From: Pampus argenteus
Lineage: Eukaryota; Chordata; Actinopteri; Scombriformes; Stromateidae
DNA length: 64,000 bases
Direction: 5' to 3'
Assembly: GCA_036937835.1 (NCBI GenBank)
Contig: CM072878.1
Span: 3,210,001-3,274,000 of the forward strand
Shown one piece after another: positions 33,806-44,500 of this stretch. The translations under genes and the position numbers were made by a program. Below the pieces are notes generated by a model that searched no databases, was not told where the DNA came from, and was given only the letters and a program-made list of their open reading frames with translations. How positions within the stretch are numbered: position 1 is the first letter of the stretch; every line of letters starts with the position of its first letter.

Positions 33806-36800
33806 CTGCAGGAAGAGACAGAATTATGTTGCATGCTGGTAAACAAGACATACAGCTGCAATAGTATCCATTTTCCATCATTCTGACCCGAATATTAGTG
33901 AACACTGAACAGAGAAAGCAGTTTTCTTCACTGTAATCATTCCTCCTGTTCACACTGGCTGTTAAAAGATCTCATTCAAATGTGCTTTCAATGAACTGTT
34001 GAGCTGTGATGGAAGTATAGTAACAAAAAGAGGAACTTTGGCACTAAAAACACTGTAATGTTGAAAGGACTTTGTTCCCTCTTACTTAGAATAGAATAGA
34101 ATAGAATGCCTTTATTGTCATTATACAAGTATAATGAGATTACAAGATACCCCATAGTGTGCACACATAAATAAACAAGTAGAGATATGTACAATAAAAC
34201 AACTATAACAACTACTACTATACTACTATATATATATACTACTATAGCAAAAACTACTAAGTACAAGAATTAACATAGACTGTACAATTACTAATATGAG
34301 CTACTGACTTTAAAAAGTTGCATAGACTGTGCACTTACAGTACAATGCAAAGGTTTGGTCACCTCTTGACAAATAATATATTTTGGTTATTTTTAATTGA
34401 AAATATTTAGTTACTTAGATTCAGCAGACTGAGTGATGGTGCAGCGATGCACAAGCAAGACCTTCATGGAGGAGTCAGTAGAAGAAAGCCTTACCTGCAT
34501 CCTCATCATAAAATCCAACATCAGAAGCAAACAGAACATCTACTGAAGCCTGATGTGTTTTGGAAACAAGTGCTGTAGGCTGAAGTTAAACTAAAAGTCT
34601 TTGGCCACAGTCAGTAAAAGGAGCAGCGTTTCAAGAAAAGGACACCCTGCCAACTGTTAATCCTGGGGGTGGAGCCATCCTGCTTTGAGGTTGTGACACA
34701 GGAAACATTGTACAGGTGGAGGGAAGAATGGATTCCACTAAACACCAGCAAAATCTGGAAGCAAGCGTCACGCTGTCTGTAAAAAGAAGATGACTTCTAC
34801 AACAACATAATGATCCTAAACATGAACTACTTCAAGAGACACAAGCTGAAGGTTTTGGAGCGGCCTTCACAGCCCTCTGACTTAAACTGAACATCTGTGG
34901 GTGGACGTTAAAAGAGCTGTGCATGCAAGACGCCCCAAGAATAAATCACAACTAGAAGAATGAGAGAAAATCCCAAATACAAGAACTGAAAGACTTTCAG
35001 CTATAAAAGCAGGCTGTGATATGTGCCAGAGGAGCTGTTACTAAGTAACTACTGACTATGTATGTATGTGTTATTTTCTAATTTTTGTTCAATTTATGAC
35101 ACTAAAAGAAACGCATTAATGTATTTTTTAAAGTATGTTTTTTGTCAAGGGGTGACCAAACTTTTGCATTCAGTGCATTCACAAAGTATTCAGACCCTTC
35201 CACTTTTTTCACATTTTGTTATGTTGCAGCCTAAAATCATTTAAATGCACCTTTTCCTTCATCAATCTACCCCATAATGACAAAACAAACAAACAAAGAT
35301 GTTTCTACATCTTGATTAAAGTCCTGTTGACTGGACATGATTTAGAACCCTTGTATGGTATTCGGGTCTGTGAGACCCGTTTTCAGTTTAATTAATTATT
35401 TTTTCAACCTGAAATTCATTGGCTTTGGCTCATTTTCTGTGAAGAACATAAATCAAAACACATTTGTTTAGTATTTTGAGAGAAAATTATTGGGTTGTGG
35501 TGTTTTGAAAGCCCAAAACTCTAGCGGGTCCACCAGACCCATAAATACTAATACCACACGAGGGTTAATGATGCCTGGGTGCAGACTAACGAGCTGTCTC
35601 ACGAGTAGCTGGTGTGCTGCTGTCGTCTCCGGGCGCTCCTCATCTTCTCAAAGCGAGCCTCCATTTCCTCGAGGACTTTCGGGGTGTAGCGGACCACCAG
35701 CTTGACTGAACCCTGCGCGGCCTTCAGCAGCTCCACAGCCTTCTCATGGTGCTCCCCCTCAACACTCTGCAGGGACACCAACACACAGTCAGAACACATT
35801 GACATTCCACATGGCCAACCACAGACCTTTGCTTTGGTGTGACATGTAGGCAAGTCTTTCTATCATAGTTTTAACCCCTCACAATAATTACTGCTCTAGA
35901 AAGCAAACAAATTTACAATATCCACCCCTCCAATCCCTGCACCCCAGTACAAATACAAGTCAAATACTGGTTAACTTCAACTATTATAATGAAACGTTGA
36001 GAAAGTTCAAAATAAAATAAATAAAATTTGACTTATAAAGTATACACTTTTATTGTATAATATGTGTTATTGTATCAGTTGAGGTTTGTGTCAGTTTGTT
36101 GAAGAGCAACTGTGCTGTTCTTCTGAGTAATAACTGCCCCAGAATGACTCTGTACTGAAATGTGTCCATAGCTTGTTAATTGTCAGTTGATCCACAGATC
36201 AGTGCCTTCATTTAAAGAGTTTTAAAGAGTGTATTTTCTCCAACAACCCTAACGTAGTAGTGTTGGAGTATTTAGTATTGATATTGGTCTATATCTGAAT
36301 ATGTCCGTTTATTCTTTAAATGTATTTAACTGTATTTTTGGTATTTCTGCTCTCAGCTCAGCTTCATACCACTCCGTTGACAGACAGCAGCTGATCTCCT
36401 CTCTTCAGCCCTCCCTGGCGGTCGGCCACTCCCCCAGGAATCACTCTGGAGATGTAGATGGGGGAGTTCTGCTCTTTGCCCCCCATAATGTTGAAACCCA
36501 GACCCTCTTCTGTTTTAGGCAACTCCACCACCCGTGGGTGGGCGTGGCCCTCGCTGGCTGCAAAGGCTGCCACGGTGGCCTGGTCAGGAAGGAAACAACA
36601 GCACCTCTAGTAGTTACTAACAGCAACGGCCATTGCGGGTGCAAAATAACATGTGGTAGTTACCTGGATGATTCCAGCTCTATGAGTATGTGCACAAGCC
36701 CAGCAGCCCCCTGTTTTATTCCTGCTAAAAAGGAGACAAATAGCAGGTGCACTGGTGGCTGAGAATGGGTGGTTGCCACCTCCTGATTGGTCAGTGAGTG

Positions 36801-37874
36801 CAGAGATCTGTCTCAGGGTGTCAAGGTGGATCCATGATGGGGTAAACCTGTTAGATGGCTGTACACTTACTCACAGAGCTGAATCCATCCAGGCTGTAAT
36901 ATCCTCTCCTCTAATATCTCTGTAACATCTCTTGCGCCTTGCATCACAGGCCGCTTTGCTTTTGAAAGATGTTTTTTAGCATCTGACCTCATGTCATAGC
37001 ATTCTCTCTTTATTTCACTGCTGTGATGACACATCGTTAGCAGCTGGATTTATATATTTTTTAGATTGTCTGACGTGGCAGGTTTGGGCAGTTAAGAGTT
37101 TGTTGTATCCGACTTGGAACAGTTTAAGGATAAGAACATGAAAATGTCTCTAAATAATTCCTCTTGCCTAATCCTGAAGTACTCTTTAGTTATTAGTTTG
37201 CATGTCATACCTTTGCTGTTGCCTGTGCTCGCACCTCTGGTCCTCCAACAATGTCCAGCGTGTCATAGAGCTGCTCATATACCTGAAGGATAACAGGCCA
37301 GACGTGTGACACATGTGATATACGACAGTAGAAACAGCCAGGAAGTAACTACTACAACTAAACTCGTGATTCAAAACAAATCTGAGACAATGGGACGTCT
37401 CATGATTTCTACTTTTATAAGCAAGTTTTCAAAACCAGCATGGGGCTATCAGCGCTTCAACAAGGTTTCCAGGTAAAGAGTTACCTCTCTGATGGCGGCG
37501 CAGAACTTGCTCTGTAGGACTCTCTGCAGGGCCTGCAGCTTCGGGGGAGGCAGCTCACCACTCCGCTGCAGCCGGTCCAGCAGCTCGATCACTCTGCACA
37601 CATCTAACACACAGAGACGCATCAGCAACAGGCTACAGAAGGTCACTGTGTGCAAATCTGGCAATAACAAATACAATGTAAAGAGCCTCAGTGTTACGCT
37701 CTTTTTCAAGATCTAGTTTTTAAAATGGGGGAAGAAGCTCCTCAGTGTTCCCTCACATGAATCTGCTTCCTGTCTGCCTTTGTTAAAAAACTCATTTCCA
37801 AAGTAGAAGCAAGCTGGATATAAATGAACACACATTTGACTGTGTTGGGCGCAGTGACCCTCCCAATGTTATAC

Positions 37875-37914
<40 letters not shown>

Positions 37915-38379
37915 TATACAGTGTGTGATAGCAGCCTACAGCAGAGTCAGTGCATTTAAAATGAACGTGGATCGATGTTCATCGCCTTTGTGTAGCTGAC
38001 TGTAATACTGACACACACGACGTGCAGCTAATGAGCCAGAAACGACGTCAACAATGAATTAGGCCTAAATGACAGCGTGAATGGAGCCTACACATAATGA
38101 CGTCACCGCGACAGAAACATTTAATGGCGCACAATCACTTATAAACATGTGTTCATTTATTACAGACACGAAGCACTATTCATTCGCCACATTTGTGTTA
38201 TTAAGGACCGACTACTTGACTTGACCGTTACATAGGTGTCATCCTTAACACACATGGCTCTACTATCACTACATGTACATTGTCATTATTATTATTATTA
38301 TTATTGTTATTGTTATGAGTATGGTCATTATTAGTCTGTTACCTCTTTCCAGGCACAGCGGCTCCGTCATGGCCGCCAT
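33784..38379 (-). CDS. lin7b: LIN7B scaffold protein (L27 + PDZ)
   Basis: A small scaffold of the LIN2/LIN7/LIN10 (CASK-Veli-Mint) complex that sorts receptors and channels at synapses and basolateral membranes. Minus-strand exons: 38343-38379, 37485-37603, 37211-37282, 36370-36579, 35603-35766, 33784-33805. Total 624 nt, 207 aa, the same length as human LIN7B. The L27 domain occupies roughly residues 10-65. The PDZ domain (about 93-175) has the ligand-binding GLGF loop and ends SVKLVVRYTP. The C-terminus QQHTSYSSLESRG is LIN7B-type, distinguishing it from LIN7A and LIN7C. The chosen start matches the usual MAA..EPL..ER start, but an in-frame ATG-ATG lies 13-14 codons upstream (MMSSYYHPAK...) with a stop above it, so a longer N-terminus is possible. 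Confidence 0.95.
34085..34165 (-). mobile_element. LINE/SINE tail with (AGAAT)n
   Basis: Short AGAATAGAAT repeats followed by TGCCTTTATTGTCATTATAC, a common fish retroelement 3' end in reverse orientation. It lies within the last lin7b intron. The 5' limit is uncertain and may reach about 34260. Confidence 0.55.
34338..35174 (+). mobile_element. dead Tc1-like transposon in last lin7b intron
   Basis: An 837-bp element. Its ends read CAGTACAATGCAAAGGTTTG and, reversed, CACTGAATGCAAAAGTTTGG followed on both sides by TCACC(T/C)CTTGAC. Between them the plus strand has a mutilated transposase: NPGGGAILL near 34663, then a QPSDLN remnant of the SPDLNPIE motif near 34873, with many stops. It is no longer able to move. 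Confidence 0.75.
35174..35300. mobile_element. Tc1-type MITE half, second copy
   Basis: Starts GCATTCACAAAGTATTCAGA right at the end of the preceding dead Tc1 and matches 28878-28990 closely. No opposite end is seen, so it was probably truncated by nested insertion. Confidence 0.55.
35348..35564. mobile_element. piggyBac-like MITE
   Basis: A 217-bp element. The left end is CCCTTGTATGGTATT and the right end reversed is CCCTCGTGTGGTATT (13 of 15 identical). The right flank is TTAA (35565-35568); the left flank is AGAA, a decayed TTAA. A CCC terminus plus TTAA target is the piggyBac signature. No coding capacity. Confidence 0.7.
36580..37210 (-). other. lin7b intron without recognised content
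   Basis: Sequence between the L27-side exon and the PDZ exon. Nothing recognised. Confidence 0.5.
37881..37912 (+). repeat. (GT)n microsatellite in lin7b intron 1
   Basis: Sixteen or so GT units on the plus strand. Confidence 0.9.
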
Positions 38380-38524
38380 GTCTGCCTCCTTGGCGGGGTG
38401 GTAGTAGGAGGACATCATCGTGAGCTCCTCGGCGTCCAGGCGGGTTCCCTGTTTATCGCTGCGTAGATGAGCAGAGCCTGTGGTTCAGCACCTTTTATGA
38501 TGACATGATGGCAGAACGCGCGCC

Positions 38525-38575
<51 letters not shown>

Positions 38576-38576
38576 G
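38525..38576 (+). repeat. (GT)n microsatellite upstream of lin7b
   Basis: A GT tract with two TTTG interruptions, about 150 bp upstream of the lin7b start codon in the likely promoter region. Confidence 0.85.
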
Positions 38577-38579
38577 CAG

Positions 38580-41030
38580 AGGGGATGCTGCTGACTTCAG
38601 GATTAGCGGAGAAGGATCAGCAACAGCGACTCTTCCGTCACGACAGACGAGTATTTCTGATTGGGATTAAATGGTCATTTTGTGCCATTTGGGTTTTTAC
38701 TGTGTCCTTTGCTAAAGCCAAGTAGTATGTTTATTTATATATGTGTATTGTATATCAAATATATGTTATCATCTTTTATTTCTTTTTTATATTTTTATTT
38801 TTATTACCATTTCTGTTCTTAAATTTTACCAGCTACAAACTAATCTAGGAAGCCTATAGTGCATTTAACTGCACATTGTATTTTATGCTTTGTGTGTGAC
38901 TTTGTCTTTTTATTGTATTGTTATCTACTAAATCATCAGCCTATTCAACTTCTCAAAATCACAGAATGTATTTTTTATTTTTTTTTGTCTGTGAAATTGA
39001 TTTTATTAGATACATTAAAACATCATATTCAAAAAAAAAAAAAGAAAAACCTAAATCCTACTGGATTTGTGTAGGTTACTTTATTTAACATGTTTTGTTT
39101 AAGATTTTCTGTCCAGTGTAACTCTTATTGTATGTGACATTTTAAAAATGTAAAGATTTAATATACAGTCCAATTTATATTCTATGTCTATGCATTTGCT
39201 GTACCCACATTAAAACAATGGCGAATAAAATTAGGCAATAAAAAGATAAAACATATAAAGTAAGATGAAAGTAAAAGCAAGTTAAAATGTTTCAACTGAC
39301 ACGTTCAGAAGATCATTAAAAAGATAACTGCAATAATGCAAGTTGAAAGTTTTTTAGCATCTTTATAGGATATGAACAGCTGTACTACTGGCACTGTTTC
39401 TCAGGTGATAAAAACCTGTTTTGGTCATGTTCTTTATGTGTAGTGAAGTTTATCTCTGGGGGAGTGAAAACATATTATATTAGTTATCAAAAGGATACAG
39501 AATAGTATAGAATAGCCTAAATGTGTGTGATGTGGTTAAAGAAATAGTTCAGATACAGTAATTCAGGGGGATTTTGAATGTTTATGGGATCAAATAACAA
39601 TCATGATCATGATTATAGGCATCCAGGAATTAAGCAAAAATAAGGTCACTAACATGATTTCATTTAAAGTCCGAAAACAGATTTGTGTGTCAGAACTTTG
39701 TTCTTTCTTCTTTCCCGCTAATTATTGGGAAAGGAGATAATATAATAGAAGATAATTCTTTCCCATTAACCACTGGACTAAACTATCTATCTGTATATAA
39801 AGTAGTTGAAACTAGCTCCACCTCCAGCAGCTACAACAGTAACATGCTGCTCTAACACTGATGCTTCAGTATTAATAATCTAATGATGTCATATATAATA
39901 ATATATCAGACAGAGGGACCAAAACACTACTGTTAATACGTTAATTACATTTTGCTGCTAATACTTACTTATACTTAAGTAGGATTTTGGACTTTTTACA
40001 TGTAATGGAATACTTGTTCCACCACTGACTCATTCAGACACAGTCCATATTTGAGGGAAATGGTTATAGAATAATTATCATCTGATCTGACAATAGCCCA
40101 GATCTCACCGTAAAGCTACAAAATAATTTGTGTACGTTTTGGACCCGGCTTGTCAAGATGGAAAAACTATAAGCACACTGATAAGGACCCATTGTGACAG
40201 AAGGCACCAGAATCTGGACCAGCACATGTGGAAGCTATGGGCCATATGATCTGCGCCATCTGGGTTATCATCCATTACCTACTATTATGTGTCCTCTACG
40301 TAAAGAGATCAATCATATTAGGAAGTTATATAGTCTCTCATTACTTTATGATTATATTAGCAAAGTAAAGCATCATCCCACAAATCTAACTAAAGTATCC
40401 AAGTAGTCACTGAGTTTTTACTGGGGAACTGACAAGTTACCTGTGATAGAAGAATTAGGTTCTCATCAAAATAACAGTATCTAAAACTCAGTGTGATAGC
40501 ACACAAAACAACTTTTAATAAGCAATGAATGAGTTATTAGTTTTATGTTGTGGGAGTTCAGTTACTCAGAAACATCTCATGAAATAAACAGTTGATTGAA
40601 TCATGCATCATTTTAAACTAATCATTACCTCATTCATTGACAGTCACCCAGTCTGTTACTGTTAGTACCATGTGTGCTGGTCATTACAGGAGAACCCAAA
40701 CTATATAGAAGATATATAAAATGCCTATTAGTGTTTATAAGCAATAACTATTGATTAGAATTTTAGTTTACTTTTATCACTATGATCTTGCATCCATTTT
40801 CATTATATAGTATTTTTTACATTTCCATCCTGATCCACCTAGACACTGTCTGGTTTCCATTCATGTAATATAAGACTTCTAAGTATTCTACCACGTAGCT
40901 GCATGTCCAAGCTACATTACAGATGCAGGATAAAATCTATTTGCATTAACATGCAACAATAAGTTTACAATGATCACAATAAATGTGAACACTTTCAACT
41001 GAGATTAGTGTGCCCATGTCAAGCAAAACA
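38580..41030. other. intergenic region, lin7b promoter to snrnp70 3' end
   Basis: About 2.4 kb of AT-rich sequence. It has an A-rich run near 39033-39050 and no open frame, RNA gene or recognisable element. The lin7b transcription start should lie at the lower end and the snrnp70 poly(A) site at the upper end. Confidence 0.5.
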
Positions 41031-41044
41031 CTACACAATTTAAA

Positions 41045-41523
41045 AAAAATTTATTCCAGAATGAATAAACAGAACAATCCTTAATTGTCTCACAATACGA
41101 CATTTCCTTCAACTTCATATACATTGAACAGAAATTGGTAACTGGGTCCAAATGTCCAGATCTAACTGCTTTAAGAGCAAGACACAATCTAACATCTCAA
41201 AAACAAACATCCCCTCCCCTGAATCAAATGTAAGAGAAAAAAAAAAAGATTGGCTTGAACCACTACGGTAATCTGGTAACATTTAGTGGCACGGATTAGT
41301 TGGGCAAAGCTCGAAAGCATTTTTGTGAGATCGAATCGGTCATATGTATCAGCTGTGTGTGAAACAAACACAAAAGTGGAATATTTCAATAGATTCTGGT
41401 CATCTAGCTAGATGTCCAGTACAGAGGAAGCCCTGAAATAATTTAGGCTTCTGGGCCTTGTCTGAAATTTAGGGTCCAAGTCAAAGTACAGTATGAAACA
41501 ACTCATTTATGGAGAGGGGCTTC
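41045..41523 (-). other. snrnp70: snrnp70 3' UTR
   Basis: Follows the TGA at 41526-41524. The reverse-strand AATAAA near 41055-41050 is the likely poly(A) signal, giving a 3' UTR of about 0.5 kb. Confidence 0.5.
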
Positions 41524-44500
41524 TCAGTACTCATCTCCCGGTGCCTCCATCTTGTAGCCATTCTCACTGGAGCCGTAGCCGTCAGCCGACGGCACTGACT
41601 GTTGGTCCATCATTATCCCATCCTGACTGTACTCTTCCATGTTAGGTGGTTCTCCTCCCTCATCCTCATTGCCCATGTCATCTTGGGGCCCCATATCGTC
41701 TCGCAGGGAACCGTGGCGCTCCTCTCTGCGGTCCCCCCTGTCTCTCTCCCCTCGCTCCCTTTTGTGCTCCCTGTCTCTGTCGCGGTCTCCTCTGCGTCTG
41801 TCTCTGTCCCTGTGGCTGCGCCTGCGGTCCCTGTCCCTTTCTCTGTCCCTGTCTCTGCGCTCCTCCACACCCTCACCCACTTCTCCCTCGTTTTCCTCCA
41901 GCATCCGCTCACCACCCTCAGGGGCACCCTCTCCCTGGCTGACCTCCTCCCCGTCCAGCCCCTTGCCCCTCTCCCTTTCCCTCTTGCGATCCCGGCTCCT
42001 GCTCCTTCTCTTCCGGTCTCGACTCCTCTCCCTACTTCTGCTGTCTCCTCCCGCTGCCCCTGCACGTTCCTTCTCTCGCTCTCGACGTCGGCTACTAACA
42101 TTGTTGTCCTCTGTTCCTGCAACTGGTCTTTCTCTCTCCCTGTCTCGCTCACGGGAACGGGTACGTCGGCGGCGTTCGCGGGATCGGGACCTCCGCCGCT
42201 CTCTGTCCTTATCCCGGTCGCGCTCCCGACTGCGCTCCCTCCGTTCCCCACGCTCCCGATCACTATGAGTAGTCAGGAGAAAGAAAACTGTTTAACACAC
42301 TATTCAATCTTATATTAAACAACAGGTCTTCACTAAGTGTACTCACGCGGCCAGAGGGCGATCATCGTAACGTGACGCATCATCTCGGCCAGAGTGCTTG
42401 ATGTTGACATCAGCACCACCTCTCCTAGTGCCGCCCAATCCACCACCTAGTTAGAGAGAGCAAAGTCATGTGTGTTAAGCTCGGACTCTTAGACTTGTTG
42501 TCATGAGCTATGAGTAAACGCCGGTTGCTGTAGGCAACACATCCATCCATTCACCCTTCGACCTGCAGGCTGTGTACAGACAGAATAGCATTGCCTCAAA
42601 AAGCACTGTGCTGCTACAGCTAATGCTACCCCAAACGGTCAAATTTTGAACTACTGTATATGTGTATAGATGTGTGTTTAAATGTATCAATGGACAAGTG
42701 TATAAACTAAAATGATAAGGAATTAAACCAGGGTTTCTGCAGGTTTCAACAAGTTAAAAAAAAGACTAAAGACCAGTATGCATCGATGTAGTTTTAGTTT
42801 CTGGTTCATTTAGCCATTCTCTTTCTCTTTTTTGTCTAGTGTGATTTAGGAATGGCAGCTGACCTAGCCTGCGAGGATGCCATCCCTTGACAGTGCGTCC
42901 TCGTTCAACGTCCACCAACACTCTTCTGCCGTCAATCTTCTTCCCGTCTGCATGCTTGTAGGCGGCTGGAGAAGAGGAATGGGGAGAGGGAAGACACAGG
43001 TAAGATAGGAGTATAACTGCATCAATGTGGCCAAGGAAACAAACATTAGCATTATTATACTGACCAGGAGCAGGCGAGGCCGAGATGGCTGCTCTCTGGG
43101 TAAAAGCCGAAGGATAATGGGAGTAGACTTCCTTCCACCAGATGAGTGACCGATATGTTACACTTTTAACTGCATCGTTTGAATACCCAGCTTTCACTTT
43201 CTACATTAAATAACAGTGGTTGAAGGTGTCCAGGTTGTCTTAAGAATAATTGTGGGGACTTTAATCACTACTGTAAAAGGCACAGTGGCAAATTGCTCTT
43301 CATATCTTAATAAATACTCTAAACCTAGAACTGACTAACACTCAAACCGCAAAGTAAAACATTGTCATGAATCTTCTTCAGTGCATTCCAAAATGTAACC
43401 CAACCTGCTGGGACGGATGACATTGTAGCTGTATACAGTCTGCAGTTTTAGTCCCAACACTTACACTTGATTTTGACCATAACCATTCAATGCTTGAGAA
43501 AACATTTCTCAGAGTTGTTGATGGTCCCAAACTAAATTATTTATGACAAACTGAAAATGTGTGTACATTAACAGTATTGGATTTTCAATCCAATATTATG
43601 ATATGGCAATAGTCTGTTCTGTAGTACTGACTTTAATCTGCTGAGACCTTTTACCAACTTGCTCAAACTCAAATGCATGAGCAACATGATGGACGCAACC
43701 AACAGTATTAAGAAGTCTCCTGCAGTTATTGGCATATTTGCAGCGTCATGTACGATCAGATTTTGCCCCACACTTCATCCCACCATACCACACAACAGTC
43801 TTTTGATCCATCTTGTATAATGAAAGGACGAGATCCAGGCAGCTCATCCTGGCTGCTACACTGGTCTGATGCGGTGATGAGGGTACAACGTTTATGTCCA
43901 CGAACAGGGCCTTACCAAAACCCGTCACTTATAGCATAGTCTTGAGGGCCTTACCAAATCCTCACATACAATAGTATACAGACTGAGGGCCTTACCAAAC
44001 TCCCTCACTCAGACTACGCAGTTGATGGTTTTACCATAATACCTCACTCTTAGGCGTTATAAAAGACTCTACACCAGTCTTGGGGCCTTACCACAATCCT
44101 TCAGCACCAAAATACAAATATTGTCACAGCACCTCCACCAGGGGCCTTACCACAACCCCTCCAACGTCTGTGTTCACTAAGGATCCCATCCAATGATAGG
44201 GCCTTACCAAACCCCCACCAGTCCTACCAAAACTGACCAACTGAAGAAAAAATAAAAATAAAAAGCACACAAAACAAAAACGGGGCTGCTGCCTTACAGG
44301 AGTTGTCTCATCACAACCCCAAACAACTAATGAGGCCAGAGACTTTTAAGCTGATTCTTACTTGAAGTCATGTTCCTAACACTGACATGTCTGGCAAAAT
44401 CTGAAATGATTTGGGGCATCCAGTCTCTTGACTTATATACTGATACTGTCATAAGATGAAATTGTAGGATCTATTTTTTTTAAATCTTTAATGTACTATT

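Noticed and set aside
40194..40406. Short plus-strand frame in the lin7b-snrnp70 spacer
   Set aside because: Seventy codons, no recognisable motif, no splice or promoter context.
41602..42318. Long plus-strand frames opposite the snrnp70 tail exon
   Set aside because: They are shadows of the arginine-rich repeats encoded on the minus strand.
43910..44208. CRISPR-like look of the CCTTACC array
   Set aside because: The repeat core is too short, the spacing is uneven (39-59 bp) and the locus is an intron of a vertebrate gene. Splice-site-like motifs explain it better.
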